DNA of 64,000 nt from Flavobacterium sp. HJ-32-4 (lineage in GTDB: Bacteria > Bacteroidota > Bacteroidia > Flavobacteriales > Flavobacteriaceae): contig NZ_CP092832.1 in the NCBI RefSeq assembly GCF_022532105.1, positions 1,178,001-1,242,000 on the forward strand. The letters are read 5' to 3'. Position 1 is the first letter of the stretch. Every line of letters begins with the position of its first letter. The notes under the pieces were generated by a model. That model did not search any database. It was not told the origin of the DNA and saw only the letters and a program-made list of their open reading frames with translations. The translations under genes and the position numbers were made by a program. Of the stretch, positions 32,697 through 43,107 are shown one piece after another.

Positions 32697-35600
32697 ATGA
32701 AAAGAATTTTACTAATCCTTGCCTTTTTTATCGGTTTCCATTCGTATTCTCAGGCCGATATACAGGTCACCTACTCTGATTTTACGGATTATTACGAACC
32801 GGGAGGCACCAATACGTATGTCCTTACGGTTCGGAATACGGGACCGTCCGTTGCAACAAATATCACGATAACGGGCGGGATTCCGGCCGGCATCGATGAA
32901 TATTCCTGGACGGGTCCAAATGGTACTTTCGATGCGGATGACGCGTTGAACCAAACTATTGCTACGCTTGCCTCGGGTGGAACCGTCACGTATCTCATCA
33001 CGATGAAGGCCAGTGTGTCCTTCCTGGGTAACATTATCAGTACTGTTTCGGCTTCCAGCGCCGTATCCGATCCCAATCCGTCCAACAACACAGCTACGGA
33101 TACTGATAGTCGATATGTGGGGGCCGATCTGGTGGTAACCAATACCAATGGGCAATCTTTTTACACGCCTGGAACTACGGTCAATTACACGGTTACGATT
33201 CTGAATGCAGGTCCTTACACCACGACCAACGTGCAGGTGGTGTATCCGATACCGGCGAATGTGCAGAATTTCACATGGACTGGGCCCAACGGTTCGGGCG
33301 GGAGTAACTCGGGTATCAACACCGTGGTGCCGGGTCAACTCAATGAAGGCGCTTCTTATGTGTTTAACGTGAGTTTTACGATCCCCCCCGACTTTACCGG
33401 CCCGTTGGTTACGCAGGCGTCGGCCTCGAGCTACTACGTAGACCCGGTGCCCACCTGCAGCGGCTGTATCGATACCGATTTGCGGGGAACGAACCTAACA
33501 TACAGTGTAACGGACAATAAGACAAACTTTACGCCCGGAGATACAAATACGTATGTCGTGACGGTGTCGAACCAAGGCGATTTTCAGGCAGATAACGTCG
33601 TTGTGTCGTTACCCCTTCCTCTTGGGGTGACGTCTATGACCTGGACCGGAACGGACGGGTCAAGCGGCTCAGGTGCCCTGTCGGCTACCCTTGCTACGCT
33701 GGCGCCCGGCGCGACTGTTACGTACACCCTTACAGCTATTACAGCCAATGATTTCTATGCCAATATAATAGCGCAACTGAATGTGACCAGCACGACGCCG
33801 GATACCACTCCGGGATGTACGTCATGTACGGATACAGATAGCGTGATTATCTCGTCGCAGGCAAATATAGCCGTGACGAACACCGATAACCAAAACGCGT
33901 ACTTTCCCGGTCAACCCTTAACGTACACGGTAACGGTTACCAACAATGGTCCGAACCCTGCGACCGACGTTCGTGTCATCAATGCCGTTCCGGCGGGTAT
34001 CACCTCTTTTAACTGGACGGGTTCAAATGGCACAAGCGGGACGGGAACGCTGAACGACCTCATTGCTTCGTTAGCTGTTAACCAAAGCGTTACCTACACG
34101 ATAACCGTGCAGGTGCCCGCAGGCTTTACCGGCTCGCTTTCGAGCACCGCTACTGCGAACGCCCATGAATTCGATCCTGCACCCGCCAACAATAAGGCAA
34201 CCGATACGGATGCGCAGGTCACTGTCGGGGCTGATATTATCGTTACCAATACCAACGGCCAAACGACGTATACGCCCGGGCAAACGGGAGTGACCTATAC
34301 AATTACGGTTACTAACAAAGGGCCTCAGAACGCATCTAACGTTTTGGTAACTAATCCTATTCCGGCTGGCGTTACGAACTTTAGCTGGAGCGGCAATTCC
34401 CAAAATGGCACCAACACCGCCCTCAGCAGCATTATCGTGACTTTGAATGCCGGCACGAGTGTCACGTTCACGGTCACTTTTGATGTGCCTCTCGCTTTTA
34501 CCGGAAACCTTACGAGCACGGCAAACGTGTCGAGTCCGACCGGGGATCCGAACCCGGCCAATAACCAAAATATTGCAGACACAGATACACAGGCGGGTGC
34601 CGGCACTACTGCCGATGTGGCGCTCACAATAGCCGATAACCAAACCACGTATACGGCACCTGGTACGCGTGTTTATACCGTAACGGTCTCCAACGCGGGG
34701 CCAATCGCGGCGACAGGCGTACAGGTGAATGTGCCGATTCCAGCCGGTATCACGTCGTTTTCATGGACCGGCAATAGCCAAAGTGGAACGAATACGGCGC
34801 TCAGCAACACTATTGCCACTTTAGCACCAGGTGCCTCTGTAATCTACACCGTGACCGTGCAGGTGCCTTCCGGTTTCACGGGCGATCTTGTGGTGGCTGG
34901 TACGATTACACCGGTTACAACCGATTCGAATACGGCTAACAATGCGGCAGCTGATAAGGATGTTCCGGACGGAGGTGCTGACATCGTCGTAGTGAACAGC
35001 GACAACACGGCGAATTTTATAGCGGGCCAAACCCGTACGTATACTGTTACCGTCACGAATTACGGTCCGCAGACAGCGACGAATGTTTCCGTTCAGGGTA
35101 ACGTGCCCGTTGGGATTTCTCCTTCCCAGGTATCCTGGAGTGGACCCACGGCTTCTGGTTCGGGTGCGTTGACGACTACGATACCTTCACTTGGTGTGGG
35201 CGAAACCGTCACGTATACGGTAGCAGTTGCGGTTCCGAGTAACTATACGGGCGCGACGTTGATCCATGATATTTCTGTTTTGGCCGACCAGCCAGACCCT
35301 AACCCGGGTTGTGCACAGTGTTCGGATTCAGATACAGCTACGCCGTTTGCCGATTTGCAAACAGTAAAAACCGATAATCAATCGCAGTATCTTTTCAATT
35401 CGACTGTCGTTTACACGATTACCCTTTACAATGCAGGCCCGAGTGATGCTACGAATGTGGTGATGACGGATCTGGTGCCAGCTGGTATTACAAATGCCGC
35501 AAATATGACCTGGATTTCCTCAACGGGCGTGACGGGAACAGGTAATATGACGCTAACGATACCGACATTGGCAGTGGGGGCTTCCGTTTTTGTTAAAGTT

Positions 35601-38600
35601 TCTGTTCAAATCCCGCTCAACTGGTCTACCCAAACACCATCACCGAACCTTACCAATACCGTGACGGTGACGAGTTCGACTCCGGACCCGAATCCGGGTT
35701 GTACTACTTGTACGGACATAGACACACCCCGTTCGAAGTTTGTGACTGTTGATACGACCAGACCAACATATGACCTTGTTCGAGACGTATTGATCGCTTC
35801 GCCCTGCGCGAATTTTTCCAATGTAGTCACATCTACCAATACGCTTGCCTCTAACATTGGGTGGGGCTACTTTAATCGGAACAACTCGGACTTCCCTTTG
35901 AAAGATGGTGTGGTGATCCGGTCGGGACAGGCAGTGCAGGCTGCTGGGCCTATAAATGGGACGGTGAGTACCACCGCTACGGGTCAAGGTGACCCTGACG
36001 TCGACTGGATTATCGGGGATATGGGCCTGTCGGGTGTTTCGGCTGACCACTCCTACATCCAGTTTAAGTTCATTCCGTACACTAATGAGTTCAGCTTTAA
36101 TTTCGTATTCGCGTCTAATGAATATGGGTTCTGGCAGTGCCAGTATTTTGACGTTTTCGGATTTGTACTGACCAACCTGAACACGGGGGAGAAGAAAAAC
36201 CTCGCGGTAGTGCCGGTCGCGGGTAATCCACCCATTTCCGTTAATACGATACGTGATGCGGCCTACAACGTAGCTCCGAGTAATTGTGCTAGTGCAAACC
36301 CGCAATTTTTCGGCGAATATTACGAAGCAGATCAGCCCAATGCCGATATTAATTTCCGCGGGCGCACCGTTAAGATGACCGCGTTTTCGGAGGTTACGCC
36401 TGGAGACCCTTACACCATCAAACTGGTCGTTTCGGATTATAATGACCAGGCTTTCGATATCGGGGTTTTCATTGAAGGAGGTAGTTTCAATATCGGTAAT
36501 CCGGATTTTCGCTTCACCGACCCTATCACCGGTATCGAAGATTCGCTTACAGCCGGCGGCGCCACTATTTGTGGTGGAAGCGGCCTGCAGTTTACACTTA
36601 AGGCGGGGACTGCGCCTATTCCCGGAGCCACCTATGCGTGGACCCGCGTCGTCGACGGGGTAGTAGAGAATCTTCCCGATACGACATATGATATACAATA
36701 TGCGGAACCGGGGGAGTACTATGTCACGATCACCTTCGGGACCTCATCCTGCTCGCAAACCTATCGTGCCGAGATCAAAGACTTTACCGATCCGACCATT
36801 CCTCCAACGAATGCGCCAAACGATATCTTACTCTGTCAGGCTGCCGCACCGTATATTTTCAATATTGACCAGGACACGCTTATTGCAAATGGTGCGACAC
36901 CGGGGACCTACGACATCCATTATTATGTGGGTCAAACCGACGCGCAGTTTGCAGCGCCTAATTATATCACAAACATTACGACATACGAACCTCCTACGTT
37001 GCCTTATACCATCTGGGCTTCTGCTTACAACAACGTGACGGGTTGTATCGACGTGTATCCGGTTGTGTTGGATGCGGAAATTCCGGGAGGTACCTTCTCG
37101 TATCCGGGAGGGCCGTTCAACTTCTATAACACTACTACTATCACGCCAACACTTGCCGGCCTTACGCCGGGGGGGACTTTTTCTGCCAGCCCCGCGACAC
37201 TCGACATCGACCCGGTGACAGGTGTTATTACGCCTGCAACTAGTACTTATGAACCGAGTTATACCATTACATACGAGATTGTGGCGTCACCTACTGCCTG
37301 TCCGTATGTAACGACGACGACCATCGAGTTTGACCTGACCTGTGCTACCACTGCGACATCAAGTGCTCCGGCGGTCTGTGTGGGTGGTTCCGTTGATTTG
37401 TTTGCCTCAGGGACGGAGCCTGACACAACCTACGCATGGACGGGCCCAAGCTTTACGTCGGCTGTACAGAATCCAACAGGTGTGGCCTTACCACTTACGC
37501 CGGGTGATTACACGTATACCGTGGTCAAAACGCGAAACGGACTCGACTGTGCAACTGCCAGCGTGACGGTTTCCGTCTACGAAATCCCGACGGCTGCTTT
37601 TGCCGTTTCGACCTTCCCGGCCTGTTTGGGTGATACTCCTAGTGTATCGGTAATGGGCACGCCAAATGCGGTGGTTACGGTGTATGAACAAGGCACCACG
37701 ACGCCTATTTCGGTCACGCTCGACGCCACGGGTGTTGGGTCATTCACGACCCTTGCAGTGCCTTCGACAGGCATGGTATACGAACTGACACGTGCTGAAT
37801 CGACTACGACGCCGGTCTGCGCCACGGATTATACCCCTGGCACGGTGACGGTCACCATCACGACAACGCCTCCGACAGCGACGGTAGCGGCGCCGCCGAC
37901 GGCTGTCTGCTCAGGTGATACGGCTACTTTTACCGTTACGGGCACACCGAATGGTGTTGTAAATTATACGCTGGGTGCCGCGGGAGGTTCCGTGACCCTC
38001 GACGGAGCAGGTACGGCCCCGGTTACGACCGGTCCAATTACGGCTGGGGTAACTATAACGCTTAACAGCATCGTGTCGGGTAGCTGCACCACGCCGCTCT
38101 CTGCCACGGCTTCTGCTTCGGTATTGCCATTGCCAACGGCGAGCTTTACGGCTACTACGACCATCTGTGCGCAGCAAGCGGCGGTGATCGACTTCACCGG
38201 CACGCCGAACGCGCAGGTGACTTTCACCGATAGCAACGGCACCTCCAATACGATTACCCTAACAGCAGGCGGTACGTATCAGTATACCTCACCGTATCCG
38301 ATGACGGCCAACGGCACCTTCACCCTGAACAGTGTGGTGAGTGCCACCACACCGGCCTGTACGCAAACCCTGAACCAACAGTTGAACTTCACGGTCAATG
38401 CCCTTCCAGCCGTTACACAGGATCCGGCCCCGGCCACACAGGCAGCCTGCGAAGGCAGCACGGTGACCTTTACCGCTGCGGGAACAGGAGCGGGAGTGGG
38501 GTATCAGTGGTACGGTCCATCCGGACTGATCACCGGCGCCAATAACGCGACGCTGACCCTGACCAACATCACCCTGGCCCAGGAAGGCAATTACTACGTT

Positions 38601-40754
38601 GAGGTAAGCGGTACCTGCGCGCCTTCACCGCTTTCGGCCAATGCCTTTTTGGATGTGACCGATGCTCCGGCCATCACGAGCCTTGCAGCCAATACGGTGC
38701 TGTGTGAAGGATCGAACTATAGCATCACGGTAAACGCCACCGGAGATAACCTATCGTATGAATGGCGCAATGCTGCCAACCTGGTGGTGGGCAACACCGC
38801 GACACTGACCATCGCTTCGATCACCCCGGCCAATGCGGGTACCTATACCGTTACGGTGAGTGGAGCCGCAGGCTGTACGCCGGTATCGCAATCGACGACC
38901 CTTACCATCAATGCCCTTCCGCAGATCACCACCCAACCGGTGGGCGCGACCATCTGCGAAGACGAAGGCTATACCTTTACCGTAGCGGCTACTGAGTCGC
39001 TGTTGAACTTCAACTGGTACCACGGCAGTCCTGCGGCACTTGTCAAGAGCGGTCCGGATAACTTCCTTACCGTTGCCGGTACGATGGCCGATGAAGGCAC
39101 GTATTATGTAGAAGTCACCAACCCGTGTTTACCAAGTCCGGGTGTTACCAGTACAACCGTTACGCTGAACATCGAGCAGAAGCCACGCATTACGGTGCAA
39201 CCGTTATCCCCTGCGCCGATGTGTACGGGCGAGAACTTTACCCTGTCGGTCACCGCCACAGGCGAGAACCTTGGCTACCAGTGGTATGGTCCGGATGGCA
39301 ACCCGATTGCGGGGGCTACCTCGACCAGCTACAGTGTGACCGGCGCCCAGGTGAACCAATCGGGGAACTACTTCGTTCGGGTGAGCAACACCCTGGGTGA
39401 ATGTAGCCCGGTTGATTCGACACCGGCCACTATCACCGTGAACCAGGGCCCTGCCTGGACAGTAGAGCCAGGTGATCTGAACCTGTGTGTTGGAGAGGCT
39501 ATCCTGCTTAGCTCACAGGCTTCAGGCGATGCCCTGACCTATAGCTGGTATAAAGACGGAGTGGACCTGAACGTCCACACCCCTGATCTTACCATAGCCG
39601 CCGCCGATGTGGATGTGACCGATGCGGGTATTTACCGCGTGGAGGTCACCAGCCCGACGTGCCCACTGATTTTCTCAGAGGCCATTGTTCTGGTTTACCC
39701 AGCTCCGCAGGCAACGATAGCTAATGGCAACGAGCCTGAAATCTGTGAAGGACAAAGTGCTGATGTGGTCTTTAGCGGCACCCCGAATGCGGTGGTGACC
39801 TATACGATCAACGGGGGAGCACCTCAGACCATTGTATTGAGTCCGGGCGGGCAGGCCATCCTGGCTACGGGCCAACTGGATGCCACGACTGAGTACACGC
39901 TGGTGAGTGTGATTACGGGCAGTGAGCCGTATTGTTCGGCTCCACTAGCCGGACTTCCGAACACCACGGCTATTGTGAAGGTTGACCGGATCCCGGATGT
40001 GGACCTTCCACAGGATACCTACCTCTGTTTTGACGCGGCGGGTAATCTGTTGGGTGTACACGATGCGTTTGAAACAGGGCTTGACCCGGCTATTTATAGC
40101 TTCCAGTGGTATTTTGAAGGCAATCCGATTGCAGGGGCTACCGGATCGGGTTACACGCCCGACAGTGCGGGCCAGTATCGTGTGGAAATAACCAATAATA
40201 CGACGAATTGTACTTCGGCTGCTACGGCTCCGGTTGTGTCCTCGACGGCTCCGACTTCGATCACGGCGGCGGATGTGACTACGGGTTACTTCGCCGATAC
40301 GGCTTCGATTGTGGTGACGGTTGACCCTGTAGGGGACTACGAATACCGCCTGGATGACGGTCCGTGGCAGACAAGCAATACCTTCACGGGTGTCAGCAAC
40401 GTATTGGGCTATGCCCAAACGGGCAGTCATACGGTATATGCCCGCGACCTGAAGTCTTGTGGACAGGTAGAGTATGCGGTGTATCTGGTAGATTATCCGA
40501 AGTATTTCACCCCGAATGGCGACGGCATCCACGATACGTGGAATATTCCGGTGCTTAGTGGTCAACCTAATGCAAAAATTTATATATTTGACCGTTCCGG
40601 AAAATTCCTGAAGCAATTGTACCCTACCGGCACGGGTTGGGATGGTACATTCAACGGTAACCCCATGCCTGCCGACGATTATTGGTTCGTGGTAAAATAT
40701 GAGGAAACCGGGCTCAATAAGGAGTTCCGTGCGCATTTTACATTAAAACGTTAA
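32697..40754 (+). CDS. giant SprB-like surface adhesin, T9SS type B sorting domain
   Basis: A 2685-residue secreted protein, signal peptide 1-19 (ending YSQ). Residues ~20-1015 hold eight tandem DUF11-type beta-sandwich repeats of ~120 residues, each starting ADIxVTxxxxQxxYxPG and ending in DPNPxNNxATDTD. Residues ~1035-1265 are a choice-of-anchor-L-type domain (NTLASNIGWGYFNRN; FVFASNEYGFW; GVFIEGG). Residues ~1270-2590 are Ig-like and PKD-like repeats, including a recurring GTPNAxVTxT module and GxYxVEVSG-type Ig strands. The end (YFTPNGDGIHDTWNIP onward, ~2602-2685) is the CHU_C/type B sorting domain. Architecture, size and the adjacent SprF-like gene fit a cell-surface adhesin like SprB of gliding flavobacteria. 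Which ligand it binds is unknown. Confidence 0.93.
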   Translation: MKRILLILAFFIGFHSYSQADIQVTYSDFTDYYEPGGTNTYVLTVRNTGPSVATNITITGGIPAGIDEYSWTGPNGTFDADDALNQTIATLASGGTVTYLITMKASVSFLGNIISTVSASSAVSDPNPSNNTATDTDSRYVGADLVVTNTNGQSFYTPGTTVNYTVTILNAGPYTTTNVQVVYPIPANVQNFTWTGPNGSGGSNSGINTVVPGQLNEGASYVFNVSFTIPPDFTGPLVTQASASSYYVDPVPTCSGCIDTDLRGTNLTYSVTDNKTNFTPGDTNTYVVTVSNQGDFQADNVVVSLPLPLGVTSMTWTGTDGSSGSGALSATLATLAPGATVTYTLTAITANDFYANIIAQLNVTSTTPDTTPGCTSCTDTDSVIISSQANIAVTNTDNQNAYFPGQPLTYTVTVTNNGPNPATDVRVINAVPAGITSFNWTGSNGTSGTGTLNDLIASLAVNQSVTYTITVQVPAGFTGSLSSTATANAHEFDPAPANNKATDTDAQVTVGADIIVTNTNGQTTYTPGQTGVTYTITVTNKGPQNASNVLVTNPIPAGVTNFSWSGNSQNGTNTALSSIIVTLNAGTSVTFTVTFDVPLAFTGNLTSTANVSSPTGDPNPANNQNIADTDTQAGAGTTADVALTIADNQTTYTAPGTRVYTVTVSNAGPIAATGVQVNVPIPAGITSFSWTGNSQSGTNTALSNTIATLAPGASVIYTVTVQVPSGFTGDLVVAGTITPVTTDSNTANNAAADKDVPDGGADIVVVNSDNTANFIAGQTRTYTVTVTNYGPQTATNVSVQGNVPVGISPSQVSWSGPTASGSGALTTTIPSLGVGETVTYTVAVAVPSNYTGATLIHDISVLADQPDPNPGCAQCSDSDTATPFADLQTVKTDNQSQYLFNSTVVYTITLYNAGPSDATNVVMTDLVPAGITNAANMTWISSTGVTGTGNMTLTIPTLAVGASVFVKVSVQIPLNWSTQTPSPNLTNTVTVTSSTPDPNPGCTTCTDIDTPRSKFVTVDTTRPTYDLVRDVLIASPCANFSNVVTSTNTLASNIGWGYFNRNNSDFPLKDGVVIRSGQAVQAAGPINGTVSTTATGQGDPDVDWIIGDMGLSGVSADHSYIQFKFIPYTNEFSFNFVFASNEYGFWQCQYFDVFGFVLTNLNTGEKKNLAVVPVAGNPPISVNTIRDAAYNVAPSNCASANPQFFGEYYEADQPNADINFRGRTVKMTAFSEVTPGDPYTIKLVVSDYNDQAFDIGVFIEGGSFNIGNPDFRFTDPITGIEDSLTAGGATICGGSGLQFTLKAGTAPIPGATYAWTRVVDGVVENLPDTTYDIQYAEPGEYYVTITFGTSSCSQTYRAEIKDFTDPTIPPTNAPNDILLCQAAAPYIFNIDQDTLIANGATPGTYDIHYYVGQTDAQFAAPNYITNITTYEPPTLPYTIWASAYNNVTGCIDVYPVVLDAEIPGGTFSYPGGPFNFYNTTTITPTLAGLTPGGTFSASPATLDIDPVTGVITPATSTYEPSYTITYEIVASPTACPYVTTTTIEFDLTCATTATSSAPAVCVGGSVDLFASGTEPDTTYAWTGPSFTSAVQNPTGVALPLTPGDYTYTVVKTRNGLDCATASVTVSVYEIPTAAFAVSTFPACLGDTPSVSVMGTPNAVVTVYEQGTTTPISVTLDATGVGSFTTLAVPSTGMVYELTRAESTTTPVCATDYTPGTVTVTITTTPPTATVAAPPTAVCSGDTATFTVTGTPNGVVNYTLGAAGGSVTLDGAGTAPVTTGPITAGVTITLNSIVSGSCTTPLSATASASVLPLPTASFTATTTICAQQAAVIDFTGTPNAQVTFTDSNGTSNTITLTAGGTYQYTSPYPMTANGTFTLNSVVSATTPACTQTLNQQLNFTVNALPAVTQDPAPATQAACEGSTVTFTAAGTGAGVGYQWYGPSGLITGANNATLTLTNITLAQEGNYYVEVSGTCAPSPLSANAFLDVTDAPAITSLAANTVLCEGSNYSITVNATGDNLSYEWRNAANLVVGNTATLTIASITPANAGTYTVTVSGAAGCTPVSQSTTLTINALPQITTQPVGATICEDEGYTFTVAATESLLNFNWYHGSPAALVKSGPDNFLTVAGTMADEGTYYVEVTNPCLPSPGVTSTTVTLNIEQKPRITVQPLSPAPMCTGENFTLSVTATGENLGYQWYGPDGNPIAGATSTSYSVTGAQVNQSGNYFVRVSNTLGECSPVDSTPATITVNQGPAWTVEPGDLNLCVGEAILLSSQASGDALTYSWYKDGVDLNVHTPDLTIAAADVDVTDAGIYRVEVTSPTCPLIFSEAIVLVYPAPQATIANGNEPEICEGQSADVVFSGTPNAVVTYTINGGAPQTIVLSPGGQAILATGQLDATTEYTLVSVITGSEPYCSAPLAGLPNTTAIVKVDRIPDVDLPQDTYLCFDAAGNLLGVHDAFETGLDPAIYSFQWYFEGNPIAGATGSGYTPDSAGQYRVEITNNTTNCTSAATAPVVSSTAPTSITAADVTTGYFADTASIVVTVDPVGDYEYRLDDGPWQTSNTFTGVSNVLGYAQTGSHTVYARDLKSCGQVEYAVYLVDYPKYFTPNGDGIHDTWNIPVLSGQPNAKIYIFDRSGKFLKQLYPTGTGWDGTFNGNPMPADDYWFVVKYEETGLNKEFRAHFTLKR

Positions 40755-40758
40755 CCCA

Positions 40759-41754
40759 ATGAATTTTAGGAAGAGGTACCTAGTAGGTTTATTTTCAATT
40801 TTCTTTACCCAGCTTTCGTTTTCTCAGGAAGGAATCGCCGTTTATTCCGACTACTTGTCTGATAACTATTACCTCATCCACCCGTCTATGGCCGGTGCGG
40901 CCAACTGTGCCAAACTTCGTCTTACTGCGCGGCAGCAATGGTTTGGTCAGGAAGATGCACCTGCTCTTCAGACGGCGAGTTTCAATGGGCGCCTTGGGGA
41001 ACAATCTGGTGGGGGTATTATCCTCTTCAACGACCGCAACGGTTACCACTCACAAAGAGGTTTTAAATTGACATATGCGCATCACCTGATGTTTTCACGT
41101 AGCGAAGTCGATTTGAACCAATTGTCATTCGGTATCAGCGCCGGAATCGTGCAAAGCCAGCTCGACGAAACAGATTTCACCGATCCGGATCCGATCATCG
41201 GAGGCATCGTACAGAAGGATTCGTACTTTAACGTTGACATTGGGGCGTCGTACTTCTACCTTGATTTGTATACGCACTTGACTGTAAAGAATGCTTTGGG
41301 TAATCGTCCTGATTACTATACGGACTATGAGTCTGATAACCGTCGTAAGTGGATATGGAGCGCCGGATATGTGTTCGGCGATACCGATCGCATCCAATGG
41401 GAGCCTTCTTTCATGTTCCAGTACGTCGACCAGACCAAAGAGAAAACCATCGACCTGAACGTGAAAGCCTATAAGGATTTGGAATTTGGCAAGCTATGGG
41501 GGGGTCTATCGTATCGTCGTGCGTTTGACGCCGCTGAGTATTCCGACAGCCAAGGAAATGTAAAGACACAGCGCTTACAGTGGCTTACTCCTATCGTAGG
41601 TCTCAACTTCAGGCAGTATATGGTTTCCTATACCTATTCACACATCATGGGAGATGTGAAATTTGATCAGGGAGGCTTCCACCAAATCACACTTGGTATG
41701 AACCTGTTCTGTAAGCGTGAGAAGTATGACTGTAACTGTCCTGCCATCAACTAG
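40759..41754 (+). CDS. PorP/SprF family T9SS outer-membrane protein
   Basis: A 331-residue outer-membrane protein that starts 4 bp after the adhesin stop. Signal peptide 1-22 (ending SFSQ). The PorP/SprF hallmark is near the N-terminus (YSDYLSDNYYLIHPSMAGAA) with RQQWFG soon after; the rest alternates as a 14-strand-type barrel. In Flavobacterium johnsoniae SprF follows sprB and is needed to secrete SprB through the T9SS, and type B sorting domains generally need such a partner. By that precedent, this protein serves the giant adhesin. A terminator follows directly. Confidence 0.93.
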   Translation: MNFRKRYLVGLFSIFFTQLSFSQEGIAVYSDYLSDNYYLIHPSMAGAANCAKLRLTARQQWFGQEDAPALQTASFNGRLGEQSGGGIILFNDRNGYHSQRGFKLTYAHHLMFSRSEVDLNQLSFGISAGIVQSQLDETDFTDPDPIIGGIVQKDSYFNVDIGASYFYLDLYTHLTVKNALGNRPDYYTDYESDNRRKWIWSAGYVFGDTDRIQWEPSFMFQYVDQTKEKTIDLNVKAYKDLEFGKLWGGLSYRRAFDAAEYSDSQGNVKTQRLQWLTPIVGLNFRQYMVSYTYSHIMGDVKFDQGGFHQITLGMNLFCKREKYDCNCPAIN

Positions 41755-41772
41755 TACAAACGCAAATACTAT

Positions 41773-41803
41773 AAGTCCCGACCAACATCGGGACTTTTTT
41801 TAT
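41773..41803 (+). terminator. terminator after SprF-like gene
   Basis: AAGTCCCGA-CCAACA-TCGGGACTT followed by seven or more T, 19 bp beyond the stop. Confidence 0.9.
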
Positions 41804-41807
41804 TCTT

Positions 41808-42350
41808 ATGATTATACGCGAAGTCAATGGAAAGAGCCCGGTTATTCCGGCGGATTGTTTTGTTGCGGAGAATGCGACGATTGTAGGCGATGTCGTTTTC
41901 GGCGACTCCTGCAGTGTTTGGTTCAATGCTGTGGTACGGGGCGATGTGCACCACATCCGTATCGGTAATAAAGTCAACATACAGGATGGCGCGGTGATCC
42001 ACTGCACCTATCAGAAACATCCCACGGAGATAGGGAATAACGTCTCTATAGGCCACAATGCCATCGTACACGGCTGTACGTTACATGACAACGTATTGGT
42101 GGGTATGGGAGCAATCATCATGGACGGTTGTGTCGTGAACAGTAACTCCATCATCGCGGCAGGTGCTGTCGTGACACAGCATACGGTTGTGGAGTCGGGT
42201 TCCATTTACGCTGGCGTTCCAGCCCGCAAAGTGAAAGACATCAACGAATCGGAATTTTCCGGTGAAATCGCGCGTATTTCCAACAATTACGTGATGTATA
42301 GCGGTTGGTTCCGCGAAGACGATCAGAACGAGCGGCGTTCCACGGAATAA
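41808..42350 (+). CDS. gamma carbonic anhydrase family protein
   Basis: A 180-residue left-handed beta-helix trimer subunit. The hexapeptide-repeat pattern (ATIVGDVVFGDSCSVWFNAVVRGD) is clear. His65, His83 and His88 have the spacing of the three zinc ligands of gamma carbonic anhydrases (Cam/YrdA). YrdA-like members often lack measurable activity, so hydration of CO2 is not certain. The ATG lies directly after the sprF terminator, so its promoter must overlap that hairpin or read-through must occur. Its 3' end overlaps murI by 28 bp, convergently. Confidence 0.9.
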   Translation: MIIREVNGKSPVIPADCFVAENATIVGDVVFGDSCSVWFNAVVRGDVHHIRIGNKVNIQDGAVIHCTYQKHPTEIGNNVSIGHNAIVHGCTLHDNVLVGMGAIIMDGCVVNSNSIIAAGAVVTQHTVVESGSIYAGVPARKVKDINESEFSGEIARISNNYVMYSGWFREDDQNERRSTE

Positions 42351-43102
42351 CCGTTTCCAATGATACCCCGAAGCACCTCAGGATCGGCATTCGTGTAGAA
42401 ACGGTTGTAGGGAACCGCGGAAGTGTTATTTAAGGAATTCCGGTCTTTTAAGACGTTTCGGGTCTGCCGTGCTACCGCTTCGCCCGAATCAATGATTTTT
42501 ACGTGCTCCGGGAGGATGTTCCGGATTTGCGGAATCAGGTACGGATAGTGGCTACAGCCTAATACCAGATAGTCGATTCCTTCCGCTACCATCGGATCGA
42601 GATAGGAGTGAAGCAGTTGGGTCATCTCGTCGGATTCCATTTCACCGCTTTCAATGAGTTGCACAAGTCCGTGGCCCACCTGTTCAATAATGCGTACGTC
42701 GTGATAGCTTTCGACCGCTTTATTGAACAACTCGCTATTGAGTGTCCCTTTAGTGGCGAGTATGCCGATGGTCTGTGTTTCTGAATTATGGGCGGCGGGT
42801 TTGATCGCGGGTTCAATACCGATGAAAGGAATATCATAGCTAGCCCGCAACTCGCGAATTGCATTGGTTGTGGCTGTGTTGCAAGCCACGACAACGATTT
42901 TGCAACCCAAACTGATGAGTAGGTCGGTATTTTTCTTACTCAACGCCACGATCTCGTTTTTGCTTCGCTGACCGTAGGGGGCATTGGCGCTATCGGCAAG
43001 GTAAATGGTGTTCTCATGCGGCAGCAGGCGGTGAATTTCCCGCCAAATACTGGTGCCGCCGACACCTGAATCAAAAACGCCTATGGGTTGCTCGTTCGCC
43101 AT
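42323..43102 (-). CDS. murI: glutamate racemase
   Basis: A 259-residue cytoplasmic enzyme that makes D-glutamate for peptidoglycan. The two catalytic cysteines are visible: Cys74 in VVACNTATT and Cys183 in LGCSHYP. DSGVGGTSIW (11-20) and YLADSANAPYG are substrate-site motifs. The start ATG at 43102 is near a TACCTTTG box (minus strand, 43108-43115) whose first bases are the tail of the OmpH terminator. It is the last gene of the envelope cluster that runs leftward from nadK. Confidence 0.95.
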   Translation of the reverse strand: MANEQPIGVFDSGVGGTSIWREIHRLLPHENTIYLADSANAPYGQRSKNEIVALSKKNTDLLISLGCKIVVVACNTATTNAIRELRASYDIPFIGIEPAIKPAAHNSETQTIGILATKGTLNSELFNKAVESYHDVRIIEQVGHGLVQLIESGEMESDEMTQLLHSYLDPMVAEGIDYLVLGCSHYPYLIPQIRNILPEHVKIIDSGEAVARQTRNVLKDRNSLNNTSAVPYNRFYTNADPEVLRGIIGNGYSVERRSF

Positions 43103-43107
43103 TGTGG

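Noticed and set aside
33100..35740. Regularly spaced repeats that could look like a CRISPR or tandem-repeat array
   Set aside because: The spacing is ~350 bp, the similarity is at protein level (DUF11 repeats), and the frame is open throughout; no short identical repeats with unique spacers are seen.
35640..36698. 352-codon open frame on the minus strand
   Set aside because: It is antisense to the giant adhesin, whose product is clear; the antisense product has no domain.
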